A program made the translations under genes and the position numbers. 64,000 bases of DNA from contig NZ_JAGYPI010000002.1 in assembly GCF_018343615.1 (NCBI RefSeq), positions 267,562-331,561 on the forward strand, in the 5' to 3' direction. Shown here in pieces: positions 17,050 through 25,630 of this stretch; position 1 is the stretch's first letter, and every line of letters begins with the position of its first letter. A model generated the notes under the pieces. It was not told the DNA's origin, did no database searches, and saw only the letters and a program-made list of their open reading frames with translations. The DNA comes from Bacillus sp. FJAT-49736. Lineage in GTDB: Bacteria > Bacillota > Bacilli > Bacillales > Bacillaceae_C.

Positions 17050-18453
17050 TTATTTGTTCTTGCGTAATTTACCGATGACCAGCGTTAATACGAAAGGTAT
17101 TATGATTGCAATGGCCATTCCGATAAAGAATGATCCCCAGTTTTGCGCTCTAATGGATAAAAATGCTGGGAGACCGCCGACACCAACAGACGGTGCTAGC
17201 ACATGATTAAGTGTAATGAACATTCCTGCAATAGCAGATCCAATGATTGCCGCAATAAACGCGAAACGGAAACGCAAGTTCACCCCGAACATGGCAGGCT
17301 CGGTAATTCCCAAGTAGGCAGAGACAGCAGATGTAAATGATAGTCCCTTCAATTTTTCATCACGAGTTGCAAACATCATTCCTAAAGCTGCGGAGCCTTG
17401 AGCAATATTGGATAACGCTAGCATTGGCCATAGGAAAGTGGTTCCGGTGCTACCGATTAATTGCAAATCGACTGCGAGGAATGTGTGATGCATTCCTGTG
17501 ATAACAAGCGGTGCGTACAGCAATCCGTAGATTAAGCCGCCAAGTGCAGGTGCAGTATGGAAAATGCCAACCACTCCGTCTGTAATCCAATTCGCAATGA
17601 CAAATGTAACTGGTCCAATTACGATAAAGGATAAAAATCCGGTAATTAATAAAGCGATTGGTGCAACAAGTAATAACTGAAATGCATCTGCAATACGTTT
17701 TTTCAAAAATATCTCGAGCTTCGCTAATACCCATGATGCTACAAGCACTGGTAACACTTGACCCTGATAACCGATTTTCTGAATATCAAGACCAAATAAG
17801 TGCCATACCGGGACTTCCTTTGTAGAACCGTAAGCCCATGCATTGAGTAAATCCGGATGGACCAGCATCAATCCGAGGACTATACCAAGCAGTGGATTTC
17901 CACCGAATTTTTTCACTGCCGACCATCCGATTAATGCCGGTAAAAAAGTAAAGGACGTATTAGCAATTAAGTTTATGATGCTGGCAAAGTCCTTCCATTG
18001 CGGATAAACATCGACTAATGACTTTTTATCAAAGAAAATACCTTGTCCCGTTAATATATTATTAATCCCCATTAACAAACCGGCTGTTACAATAGCTGGC
18101 AATATCGGGATAAAAATATCCGCCAAGGTTTTAATTGCCCGCTGCAGTGGATTGAGATTTTTAGCTGCAGCATCTTTAATTTCTTGTTTAGTTGCCTCTC
18201 CGATTCCTGTAAGGTTCACCATTTCGTTGTAAACCTTATCTACAGTACCTTGACCTATAACAACTTGAAACTGACCATTTGCTGAAAAGGATCCCTTAAC
18301 ATGATCAATGTTTTCCAGTTCTTCTTTATTCACTTTGGCTTCATCTACAAGGGCAAATCGCAAGCGCGTTACACAATGTGTAGCAGCTGCAATATTTTCT
18401 TTGCCACCAACCGCGTGAACTATTTTTTCTGCGGATTCTTTAATAGTTGACAT
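17050..18453 (-). CDS. treP: Trehalose-specific PTS enzyme IIBC
   Basis: It imports trehalose and phosphorylates it to trehalose-6-phosphate. The 467 residues comprise an N-terminal EIIB domain with the phosphorylated Cys27 in HCVTRLRF, then EIIC with about ten membrane segments and the motif SAYLGITEPAMFGVNLRFRF. No EIIA domain is fused, so a separate glucose-type EIIA must supply phosphate, as in B. subtilis. It is the first gene of the tre operon; two TreR operators and a cre site lie upstream. Confidence 0.96.
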   Translation of the reverse strand: MSTIKESAEKIVHAVGGKENIAAATHCVTRLRFALVDEAKVNKEELENIDHVKGSFSANGQFQVVIGQGTVDKVYNEMVNLTGIGEATKQEIKDAAAKNLNPLQRAIKTLADIFIPILPAIVTAGLLMGINNILTGQGIFFDKKSLVDVYPQWKDFASIINLIANTSFTFLPALIGWSAVKKFGGNPLLGIVLGLMLVHPDLLNAWAYGSTKEVPVWHLFGLDIQKIGYQGQVLPVLVASWVLAKLEIFLKKRIADAFQLLLVAPIALLITGFLSFIVIGPVTFVIANWITDGVVGIFHTAPALGGLIYGLLYAPLVITGMHHTFLAVDLQLIGSTGTTFLWPMLALSNIAQGSAALGMMFATRDEKLKGLSFTSAVSAYLGITEPAMFGVNLRFRFAFIAAIIGSAIAGMFITLNHVLAPSVGVGGLPAFLSIRAQNWGSFFIGMAIAIIIPFVLTLVIGKLRKNK

Positions 18454-18518
18454 ATTCTCCCCATCTTTCTGTTACCGTTTTCATTTATTTAGAAAAAAAT
18501 TTACTTCTAAAGGTATCC

Positions 18519-18533
18519 TGGATACGCTTTCAT
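18519..18533 (-). promoter_or_regulatory. CcpA cre site of the tre operon
   Basis: The minus strand reads ATGAAAGCGTATCCA, matching the cre consensus WTGNAANCGNWNNCAW at all but the last position. It lies between the promoter and treP, where CcpA would act as a roadblock. Confidence 0.8.
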
Positions 18534-18610
18534 TTTTTACCCTAAATAAGGTATTTATAGAGTTTTAGAATACAAAAAAATTATATCACTATAACAATTA
18601 CCTTTTTAAA

Positions 18611-18624
18611 CTTGTATATACAAG
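18611..18624 (-). promoter_or_regulatory. TreR operator 1
   Basis: CTTGTATATACAAG is a perfect palindrome matching the known TreR operator of B. subtilis. It lies downstream of the promoter and is 38 nt from the second identical copy. Confidence 0.92.
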
Positions 18625-18641
18625 ATAAATCGTATGTCATC

Positions 18642-18670
18642 ATCTTAACTTGTATATACAAGTATGTCAA
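18642..18670 (-). promoter_or_regulatory. SigA promoter of treP with TreR operator 2 in the spacer
   Basis: On the minus strand TTGACA (18665-18670), a 17-nt spacer and TAAGAT (18642-18647) form a good vegetative promoter. The second CTTGTATATACAAG (18649-18662) fills the spacer, so TreR binding there would directly exclude RNA polymerase. Confidence 0.9.
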
Positions 18671-18682
18671 CTGATTTTTTCA

Positions 18683-18711
18683 CTAAAAAACCCCTGTCCA
18701 ATAGACAAGGG
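18683..18711 (-). terminator. Intrinsic terminator of the HD-GYP-like gene
   Basis: The minus strand reads CCCTTGTC, loop TATT, GGACAGGG (one wobble pair) and then a T run. It insulates the tre promoter from the gene upstream. Confidence 0.85.
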
Positions 18712-18716
18712 TAGTT

Positions 18717-19694
18717 TTACTGTAATATTTCACTTATTAATATGGATACATTTTCGCTTAAATCTACCTCAGCACCGGTATTTTTGATTCGGACAACAGG
18801 ACGATGAAGATTATTTTCAATCCGGATTACTATTGCTTCTTCCCCACTGCTTAATCGGACCTTCGTACCTGGTATGTAGGAAGGAACGCTGTCGATAAAT
18901 GCTTGTACCACTTTTGGATTATAATCCAGGCTATTTTTTGCCATGATCATTTCCAATGCTAAATGAGGCAACGCCTCACCGTTCGATGTAAGATGTTCAT
19001 AGAAGTCTGAAACAGCACATATTTGCGGAAATTCAAGAATGTCCGCCCCAGACAATTTGCGTGGTAAGCCCGTCCCATCAAAATGTTCATGGTGTTGGAA
19101 TGCAACATGTGCAGATAACAAACTAATTTCCCGATTTTTGCGGATTAATTGAAACCCTTGTTCAGGATGTAAGGAAATATCATTTGTTCTCATTTTCCCA
19201 ATATCATGCAGCATTGTTCCCATCGCAAGATCGCGTTGCTGCGAATTCGTATACCCAAGCTGTTTGGAGGTTTGCAAAGCAAGCAATGTAACATTAACGG
19301 CATGCGCATATGGTTTCAGCTCTTCCGTAACGGAGGAGGATGGAATTAAGAAGATTGTTTTTCTCCTTGTTACTTCAAAAATAATTTTATTAATAGCTAC
19401 TTGTAGGTCAAAAACATTCAGTTGTTTGTTCTGCTTCGCCAGTTCATATGCTTTTTGAACGACTTCAATCGCATCCATCCAAGTAGGCATATCTAATAGC
19501 TCTTCCATCGTAATTCCGTGGGATTCCGCATCCTCTACTATTAAGGTGGAAATATTCATCTGTTTGATCCGCTCTAAATATTTCGGGTGGATTGTCCGAC
19601 CAGCTGCAAGCAATACCCTTTTCATTCTGTCATAAATAGGTCTTGCGAGCTGCATCGTGTGATGATCGTATTCTTCTATTTGGATAAAACGCAT
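18717..19694 (-). CDS. HD-GYP-like phosphodiesterase domain protein
   Basis: A 325-residue cytoplasmic protein. An N-terminal domain of ~100 residues (IEEYDHHTMQLARPIYDR) precedes an HD domain with MLHDIGKM and HHEHFDGTGLPRKLSGADI. The second motif is GTGLP where c-di-GMP-hydrolysing HD-GYP proteins have GxGYP. Metal-binding His and Asp residues are present, so hydrolase activity on c-di-GMP or a related nucleotide is likely but not shown. ATG 19694 is chosen, 8 nt after GAAGG. A GGDEF/EAL protein at 34.4 kb supports c-di-GMP signalling in this organism. Confidence 0.88.
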   Translation of the reverse strand: MRFIQIEEYDHHTMQLARPIYDRMKRVLLAAGRTIHPKYLERIKQMNISTLIVEDAESHGITMEELLDMPTWMDAIEVVQKAYELAKQNKQLNVFDLQVAINKIIFEVTRRKTIFLIPSSSVTEELKPYAHAVNVTLLALQTSKQLGYTNSQQRDLAMGTMLHDIGKMRTNDISLHPEQGFQLIRKNREISLLSAHVAFQHHEHFDGTGLPRKLSGADILEFPQICAVSDFYEHLTSNGEALPHLALEMIMAKNSLDYNPKVVQAFIDSVPSYIPGTKVRLSSGEEAIVIRIENNLHRPVVRIKNTGAEVDLSENVSILISEILQ

Positions 19695-19736
19695 AAAAAA
19701 AACCTTCTTTACAGCAATTATTTTATCAGTATACAT

Positions 19737-20069
19737 GATTTAAAGCCCAAAACCAATGTAAGAAAAACGGAAGTTGTGTAAAAATTCTCCACAATCGCGT
19801 CCATTAGAAGTAAGATTTTTTACAATAATTTAAGTGATTCAGTCTTATTTCTACGGGTTAATCAAGTGACTCTAAGTTAATCCCGCGGTTTTGAAATATA
19901 ACCTGCCAAACAAGACATACTCAGGCAAGCTCTACCATATAATTCAGGCACTTCTTTAAATAATTCAAGCACTTCTTTAAATAATTAAGGCACTTCTCCA
20001 ATTAATTCAAGCACTTCTCCAAATATTTCAGTCAAAAGCATTTTTCTGCGAGATTCCCTCAATCCAAAA
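19737..20069. other. Intergenic region between degU and the HD-GYP-like gene
   Basis: About 330 nt with no supportable gene. It would carry the promoter of the HD-GYP-like gene, for which I see no convincing -35/-10 pair, and the 21-bp-period repeat at 19920-20050. Confidence 0.6.
19920..20050. repeat. 21-bp-period direct repeat array (TTCAGGCACTTC type)
   Basis: Units like AATTCAGGCACTTCTTTAAAT repeat with anchors at 19945, 19966, 19987, 20008 and 20029, each exactly 21 nt apart; a diverged unit begins near 19922. The best minus-strand frame gives heptads such as LFKEVPE but is interrupted by a stop codon. The word TTC(A)GGCACTTC resembles one subunit of the tract at 16.1-17.0 kb (TTCGGCACTACTTCC). 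Confidence 0.88.
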
Positions 20070-20097
20070 GAAAAACCCTCCCCCGCAGGAGAAGGCC
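20070..20097 (-). terminator. Intrinsic terminator of degU
   Basis: On the minus strand CTCC pairs with GGAG across a short GC-rich loop and is followed by GGGTTTTTC. It lies directly after the degU stop. Confidence 0.7.
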
Positions 20098-20109
20098 AAT
20101 CTTATATTA

Positions 20110-20790
20110 TTAGCGTACCTCTACCCAGCCATTTTTAATTGCTGTTACAACGGCTTGAGTACGGTCGTTCGCGCTCATTTTTTGCAAGATATTGGAGACG
20201 TGGTTTTTGACTGTTTTTTCGCTGATATACAAAGCTTCTCCGATTACACGGTTGCTTTTTCCATCGGCTAACAGCTGTAATACCTCGCACTCACGTGGTG
20301 TTAATAAATGAAGCGGTCTTACTACCTCTGGCTGTTGGTAGCCTTTCCCGGTGTTTTGTCTGTTTGCCAGGCGGCGATATTCGGTTACTAGATTATGAGT
20401 GATTTTTGGATGCAGGTAGGATCCGCCGTCTGCTACTACTTTTACCGCTTCGATTAAAGCATCAGAATCCATTTCCTTTAAAAGATATCCTGTTGCACCT
20501 GTTTTTAAAGCATGTGTAACATAGTTTTCATCATCATGAATGGAAAGAATGATTACTTTAGTATCAGGGTAAGTTTCTACCAGCAGTCTTGTAGCTTCAA
20601 TTCCGTTTTTGTTCGGCATATTTATATCCATCAGAACCACATCTGGTTTGTGTTCTTCAATAATTTTTAGAGCTGAATCACCGTCATCACCTTCAGCAAC
20701 AATTTCAAATGATTTTTCAAATTCTAAAATACGTTTTACCCCTTCACGAAATAACTGGTGATCATCAATTATAGCAATTTTTGTAGTCAT
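20110..20790 (-). CDS. degU: Response regulator DegU (NarL family)
   Basis: DegU controls exoenzymes, motility and competence. The receiver domain starts [17 protein letters not shown] with phospho-acceptor Asp55 in VVLMDINMP and a conserved Lys in [11 protein letters not shown]. The C-terminal LuxR-type helix-turn-helix is [20 protein letters not shown] followed by [17 protein letters not shown]. The 226 residues agree with the B. subtilis protein. It follows degS by 27 nt in the same operon, and lies close to the motility and com genes it regulates in Bacillus. Confidence 0.97.
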   Translation of the reverse strand: MTTKIAIIDDHQLFREGVKRILEFEKSFEIVAEGDDGDSALKIIEEHKPDVVLMDINMPNKNGIEATRLLVETYPDTKVIILSIHDDENYVTHALKTGATGYLLKEMDSDALIEAVKVVADGGSYLHPKITHNLVTEYRRLANRQNTGKGYQQPEVVRPLHLLTPRECEVLQLLADGKSNRVIGEALYISEKTVKNHVSNILQKMSANDRTQAVVTAIKNGWVEVR

Positions 20791-20817
20791 TTGCCTTGGC
20801 CTCCTTTGTCGGATACA

Positions 20818-21963
20818 TCAATCTTTAATAGGAACTTGAATCGTTACGATAGTGCCTAGTCCTGTTTTAGAATCAATGGTGATATTACCATCTAAAAGTT
20901 CAATTCTTTCCTTCATGCCGACAATGCCGAAAGAGCCCTCTTTCTTTGCTCTTACATCAAAGCCTTTCCCATTGTCTTTAATAATGACAGTAATGCGGTC
21001 CTTCTTCATTTCCAACTTTACCTGGATTACCGATGCGTCGGCATGCTTCAATGCATTTTGTACAGATTCCTGAACGAGTCTGAACAATGCTACTTCATAA
21101 TTCGAGTCGAGCCTCAATTCCTCTCCGACATTAAAAAACTGAATATGAGGTGCCCCATTGTTATATTCTTCGGTTCTACCCAAATATTTTCTGAGGGTAG
21201 GCACTAGACCTAAATCATCCAATGCCATCGGGCGTAAATCATAAATGATGCGGCGGACTTCAGATAATGAAGATCTAACCATACGTTTTAAATCAGACAC
21301 TTCATTAATTGCTTCCCGCGCACCTCTTTCCCGGTAAATTTTTTCAATTAAATCAGATCTTATTAGCATATTGGCAAGCATTTGAGCAGGACCATCATGT
21401 ATTTCTCTGGAAAGACGTTTTCGTTCCTCCTCTTGCGCTTCAATAACCCGCAAGCCGAAATCCTGCTTTTCCTTTGCATCCTCCAATGCACTGCCTATCT
21501 GCTTCAGATCCTTTGTTAAATAGTTTAATACAACGCTTGTTTGCGAGACTAAGAGATCTGCTCGTTCAATCGTTTCTTGTAGATTAATGAGCCTTCGTTC
21601 CAGTTCATCTCGCCTTCTCCGCAAATTTTTCTCTAATTCACGATTCATAGAGAGCTTCATTTGCAGGTTGTGAGCCACTTCGTAAGCATTACGGACTTGT
21701 TCCTCGGAATATTCACGAAAATTCATGCTGACTTCGGAAAGCCTTCGTCTCGAATAACGCGTCTTTCCCTCTAAGTCATCGCCTTCTTCGATGATCTTGC
21801 CGACCATTTCCTTTATCTCTTTTAATTCATGCGAAAGAGAGTCATAATCTTGGCGGCATTGTTCACCAATTCGAAAAATCTCCGATTTACTGCTGTCAAC
21901 AGTGGAAATCATTTTCTCAAGAATATCGTCGAGAGCCTTCGTATCAATTTTCTTTAACGACAT
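20818..21963 (-). CDS. degS: Sensor histidine kinase DegS
   Basis: A cytoplasmic HisKA_3-type kinase that phosphorylates DegU. The N-terminal half is a long coiled coil (sensor region), followed by RLSREIHDGPAQMLANML with the phosphorylated His. The C-terminal HATPase has NALKHADAS (N box) and DNGKGFD plus GSFGIVGMKERI (G boxes). No membrane segment is seen. ATG 21963 is chosen, with GGAGG 8 nt upstream; the frame is open to 22044. The 381 residues match the family (385 in B. subtilis). Confidence 0.97.
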   Translation of the reverse strand: MSLKKIDTKALDDILEKMISTVDSSKSEIFRIGEQCRQDYDSLSHELKEIKEMVGKIIEEGDDLEGKTRYSRRRLSEVSMNFREYSEEQVRNAYEVAHNLQMKLSMNRELEKNLRRRRDELERRLINLQETIERADLLVSQTSVVLNYLTKDLKQIGSALEDAKEKQDFGLRVIEAQEEERKRLSREIHDGPAQMLANMLIRSDLIEKIYRERGAREAINEVSDLKRMVRSSLSEVRRIIYDLRPMALDDLGLVPTLRKYLGRTEEYNNGAPHIQFFNVGEELRLDSNYEVALFRLVQESVQNALKHADASVIQVKLEMKKDRITVIIKDNGKGFDVRAKKEGSFGIVGMKERIELLDGNITIDSKTGLGTIVTIQVPIKD

Positions 21964-22315
21964 GGAACATACCTCCAGGGTTTTCTCCCTTTGGGTTAAA
22001 ATTATTTTAACTCTATTCAAGCCAATAAAACTATTTGGAATCATTAGTAAAATAAAATCAGGAGAAAACTCCTAATCTATTTTCTGTGTCCTATGACCTA
22101 GTCATAAATGCTATATATAATATTCGATTAAAATACTACATTTCCCTGCTAGTTTTACGATTGTAAAAAAAAGTATTTTTCTCTATATATTATACCAAAA
22201 TAACCTATCACAAATATATTTGTTTTATTACATTTTCATTAGCATTATTGCAATTTTTTGGAGATATCATCTATTTTTTGCTACCATATACATAGACAAT
22301 TTCGGAGGGATACAT

Positions 22316-22948
22316 ATGTTAAAGCAATACTTTACGATAAAAGAGCGTGGAAGCCATGAAATAGTAATCCAAAAGTCAAGATTTATCGCCCATATAAATC
22401 GTGCCACAACAGAGCAAGAGGCACAGGATTTTATACAGGAAATCAAAAAGAAGCACTGGGACGCTACTCATAACTGTTCAGCCTACATGATTGGGCAACA
22501 TAATGAGATTCAAAAAGCGAATGATGACGGGGAACCAAGCGGAACCGCAGGCGTGCCCATGTTGGAGGTACTTAAAAAAAAGGACTTAAAAGACACGGTT
22601 GTAGTGGTAACACGCTATTTTGGTGGGATTAAGCTTGGTGCCGGCGGTCTTATTCGGGCATACGGGAAATCTACCTCTGAAGGAATAAATCAAGTAGGCA
22701 TCGTGGAACGAAAGCTCATGAAGATCGTTCATACGAAAATAGACTATACATGGCTTGGAAAGGTAGAAAATGAACTTCGTTCTTCTATTTATAATATAAA
22801 AGAAATTCATTATCTTGATAATGTGGAAATCGAAACGTTTGTAGAAGAGGGGCAGGTTCATCATTTTTTCGAATGGATGATTGAATTAACGAACGGGCAG
22901 GTAGAGATTTCAGAGGGAGAAGTGCTGTATTTAGAAACAGAAGTTTGA
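22316..22948 (+). CDS. yvyE: YvyE/YigZ (IMPACT) family protein
   Basis: A 210-residue cytoplasmic protein of the YigZ/IMPACT family. The characteristic segment is WDATHNCSAYMIG, then NDDGEPSGTAGVPMLEVL and VVVTRYFGGIKLGAGGLIRAYG. A C-terminal DUF1949-type ferredoxin-like domain follows. Eukaryotic IMPACT proteins regulate translation; the bacterial role is unsettled. ATG 22316 has CGGAGGG upstream and gives the usual start. It is divergent from degS, as in B. subtilis. Confidence 0.93.
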   Translation: MLKQYFTIKERGSHEIVIQKSRFIAHINRATTEQEAQDFIQEIKKKHWDATHNCSAYMIGQHNEIQKANDDGEPSGTAGVPMLEVLKKKDLKDTVVVVTRYFGGIKLGAGGLIRAYGKSTSEGINQVGIVERKLMKIVHTKIDYTWLGKVENELRSSIYNIKEIHYLDNVEIETFVEEGQVHHFFEWMIELTNGQVEISEGEVLYLETEV

Positions 22949-22961
22949 TTGTTTAGTTTGT

Positions 22962-23132
22962 GAGGAAACACGTTCCGTTATCCGTGATAAAACGGGTTTA
23001 TTTGATATTCTAGCGGACACAGGATCCTTTATTTTTGCAAAAAAACACAGTGATTTTCTACCGCATTTACAATAAGGGATCTTCTGTCCTCGAAACCATT
23101 AAATGATATGCGTAACGAAACCTCTGTCCTCA
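22962..23132. repeat. Convergent GAGGACA..GATCC..TTATT repeats, copy A
   Basis: Four diverged copies of a ~22-bp motif. Two run on the plus strand (22962, GAGGAAACACGTTCCGTTAT; 23013, GCGGACACAGGATCCTTTAT). Two run on the minus strand (23071-23092, CGAGGACAGAAGATCCCTTA; 23111-23132, TGAGGACAGAGGTTTCGTTA). The plus copies are 51 nt apart and the minus copies 40 nt. The same motif recurs in the same 2+2 layout at 39237-39424. It is noncoding and lies between yvyE and tagO. Confidence 0.8.
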
Positions 23133-23157
23133 TAAAACATTTTTGATGCCAGACATC

Positions 23158-23195
23158 AAAAAAAAGCGGATCCCTATTAGATCCGCTTTTTTATT
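23158..23195. terminator. Bidirectional terminator between yvyE and tagO
   Basis: AAAAAGCGGATC and GATCCGCTTTTTT form a long stem with A and T runs on both sides, serving convergent yvyE (plus) and tagO (minus). Confidence 0.95.
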
Positions 23196-24243
23196 CCGAA
23201 GATCGCTTCGGCTTCATTATTTTTAATAGTGGCTTATAATTTTCTCCTGCAAGCTCTATGCTTTCTACAAAAATTTCAATAGCTAGTAAAAGAACAGTTA
23301 CTAGTATGATGGAGCCCCACATCGTAGACATAGAGAAAATAATCGCTGCTAATCCAAACATGGTTGCAATCGCATAAATAATTAGCACTGTTTGACGATG
23401 GGAAAATCCCATACGGAGCAAGCAGTGATGCAAATGCGATTTATCTGCCGTTGATATAGGCTGTTTATTTGAAAAACGACGAACCATTGCAAAAAATGTA
23501 TCGGATAAAGGTACTCCGAGGATAATGACAGGAATCACCAATGAAATAAAGGCAATATTTTTAAATCCAAGAAGTGATAATACGGAAATCATATATCCGA
23601 GAAATAAGGATCCTGTATCCCCCATAAAAATTTTCGCCGGATGAAAATTATAAATTAAAAATCCTAATGTACTTGCCAGTAAAATAGCTCCTAATGTAGC
23701 TGCGAAAAAATTCCCCATTAAAACCGCCATACCTGAGATGGTAATTAAAGCTATGCTGCAAACGCCGGCTGCAAGTCCATCTAATCCATCTAAGAAATTA
23801 ATAGCATTCGTTACTCCCACTATCCAAATGATAGTGAACGGAATGGCGAAAATGCCAAATTCCAATTTTCCTCCGAATGGCAGGTTAATAAAGTCAATTT
23901 CAATTCCGCCCATAATTACTGCTATTGCTGCAAGTAATTGTCCCAGTAACTTCAATTTAGGACTTAATTCAAATTTATCATCCAATATCCCGGTGATAAT
24001 AATGATTAATCCGCCTAAAAGAATCCATGAAACGGAATAGTGTATATCCGTTGGGGTCAGAATCAAAAAGCCAACCATAAAACTGATATAGATGGCCAAA
24101 CCGCCCATTAACGGCATCACATGCTGATGAACTTTTCGTTTATTCGGAAGATCTGTAACATTTAATTTAAGGGCAAGCTTTTTCACTAAAGGAGTTATTA
24201 TTATAGAACAAATAAAGCATATAAACATTGTTAACCAAAACAT
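23191..24243 (-). CDS. tagO: Undecaprenyl-phosphate GlcNAc-1-phosphate transferase
   Basis: The integral membrane enzyme that starts wall teichoic acid and related glycans by transferring GlcNAc-1-P from UDP-GlcNAc to undecaprenyl phosphate. The 350 residues have about eleven membrane segments. Catalytic cytoplasmic loops are LDDKFELSPK, NAINFLDGLDGLAAG, FMGDTGSLFLG and the nucleotide-sugar site ADKSHLHHCL. The next gene upstream (tagA-type) would act on its product. In an organism with SecA2/SlaP it could equally start the cell-wall polymer that anchors S-layer proteins. Confidence 0.95.
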   Translation of the reverse strand: MFWLTMFICFICSIIITPLVKKLALKLNVTDLPNKRKVHQHVMPLMGGLAIYISFMVGFLILTPTDIHYSVSWILLGGLIIIITGILDDKFELSPKLKLLGQLLAAIAVIMGGIEIDFINLPFGGKLEFGIFAIPFTIIWIVGVTNAINFLDGLDGLAAGVCSIALITISGMAVLMGNFFAATLGAILLASTLGFLIYNFHPAKIFMGDTGSLFLGYMISVLSLLGFKNIAFISLVIPVIILGVPLSDTFFAMVRRFSNKQPISTADKSHLHHCLLRMGFSHRQTVLIIYAIATMFGLAAIIFSMSTMWGSIILVTVLLLAIEIFVESIELAGENYKPLLKIMKPKRSSE

Positions 24244-24561
24244 TTACATCCTCCCTAACGTTCAAGACCCTTCATGTGAGAAAATAGTATGGATATTCGT
24301 CTTTTAAATTGTATACAATAAAGCCTGTATTATTATTGCAGTTTCATTAAATTGTTGTGTTTTCTTTAAGGCATCTTTTCTTAAAAGAATCAAATGTATT
24401 CCTTCTATAAAAGCAATATATTTTTAGAAAAGTGCCTAATTATAGTCGAATTTTGTAATCAAGTGCATTATAACACATATGCATGATTTATTATAGAATA
24501 TTTTTTTATTGTACGCAGTTACTAATGTTCTTACCATATTCATTTCCACTAATTTTCATTA
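24244..24561. other. Gap between tagA-type gene and tagO
   Basis: About 320 nt, A+T-rich. I see no gene, repeat or convincing terminator. The tagO promoter must lie here, but no clear -35/-10 pair stands out. Confidence 0.5.
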
Positions 24562-25293
24562 CTAGTTCCGAAATTTCTGTCCAATAACCTTGAATAAAAA
24601 AACGGGGATCACAAGCATGCGTTTCCATCTTGATGGCTGGTGGATTAAACGGTAAAGCCATTCGAGATTCATTTTTTGCCATGCCTTTGGCGCTCGTTTT
24701 ACTACACCTGCTACTACATCAAAGCTGCCGCCGACACCCATGAAAACACCTTTTTGAAAGGAATCGTAATTTTCTGCAATCCACTTTTCTTGTCTCGGCA
24801 CACCTAATGCAACAAAGACAAGATCTGGCTTAAGCGATTGAATTTCTTCTTTTATAGTATTATCATTCCAATCAAAAAAACCATTATGTGAACCAACAAT
24901 TTCTACTTTCGGGAATTGCTTGTGAACATTTTCCAAAAATAATTCCAATACATCCGGCTGAGCCCCTAAAAAGTACACACGATACTGGTGATCGTTTGCT
25001 CTTTCCAATAAATCCACCATCATGTCGGTGCCTGACACCCTTCCCGGTAAGGGCTGATTTAAGATTTTGGAAGCAATGACGATTCCGATTCCATCGGCAG
25101 TGATAAAATCGGCTCTTTTCAGATATTCGGCATATTCCTTTTCCTGATTGGCCTTCATGACAATTTCAGGATTCGCTGTTACAACAAAAGATTTGTGCTC
25201 ACTTTTGATTCTATTTTCCAAAGTATTTATAAACGATTTGTGGTCCGTATGAATAATTGGTATCCCAAAAATCGTGAAAAAAGTCTGTTTCAT
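24562..25293 (-). CDS. tagA: WecG/TagA/CpsF family glycosyltransferase
   Basis: It probably adds ManNAc to GlcNAc-PP-undecaprenol, the second step after TagO. The 243 residues show VVTANPEIVMKANQEKEYAE with the conserved Asn, then ADFITADGIGIV with the catalytic-region Asp, YRVYFLGAQPDVLE, VFVALGVPRQEKWI and GVGGSFDVVAGVVKRAPKAW. ATG 25293 is preferred, with AGAGGTG about 11 nt upstream; the frame is open to 25344. It lies beside tagO on the same strand, separated by 318 nt. Confidence 0.9.
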   Translation of the reverse strand: MKQTFFTIFGIPIIHTDHKSFINTLENRIKSEHKSFVVTANPEIVMKANQEKEYAEYLKRADFITADGIGIVIASKILNQPLPGRVSGTDMMVDLLERANDHQYRVYFLGAQPDVLELFLENVHKQFPKVEIVGSHNGFFDWNDNTIKEEIQSLKPDLVFVALGVPRQEKWIAENYDSFQKGVFMGVGGSFDVVAGVVKRAPKAWQKMNLEWLYRLIHQPSRWKRMLVIPVFLFKVIGQKFRN

Positions 25294-25594
25294 GTAAAAA
25301 ATTTCACCTCTGAAGCGTTTTTTAAAGGCATTTTTCGTATACATGTTATTAATCCTAATAACCCTCTTTTAAAGCCTTCAAAAATTATTCCTAACATATC
25401 CGAGATACCTTATGAAGCATTGTTTGTTATGAATTTCTTAACAACTAATTATACCTAAATTCGCGAACATTAAAACTTAGTTGCCTTTACTATTATTTAA
25501 CATATCAGAAGTCCACCACGTATACTACCGTTTTTTTACACCTTGCGACAATTTCCCAAAATATTCTAGTAAGTTCTCCAGTGATTTCTTATGT

Positions 25595-25600
25595 TATAAT
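25595..25600 (+). promoter_or_regulatory. -10 box of the secA2 promoter
   Basis: TATAAT lies 31 nt upstream of the secA2 ATG. No good -35 is found at 16-18 nt, so the assignment rests on the perfect -10 and its position. Confidence 0.5.
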
Positions 25601-25630
25601 ATACCTACCAGTTTTTAAGGAGAGACAAGA

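Noticed and set aside
25027-25040. GGTGCCTGACACC as another copy of the dispersed palindrome
   Set aside because: It falls inside the tagA-type gene and encodes conserved residues (GRVSGTD), so it is probably coincidence.
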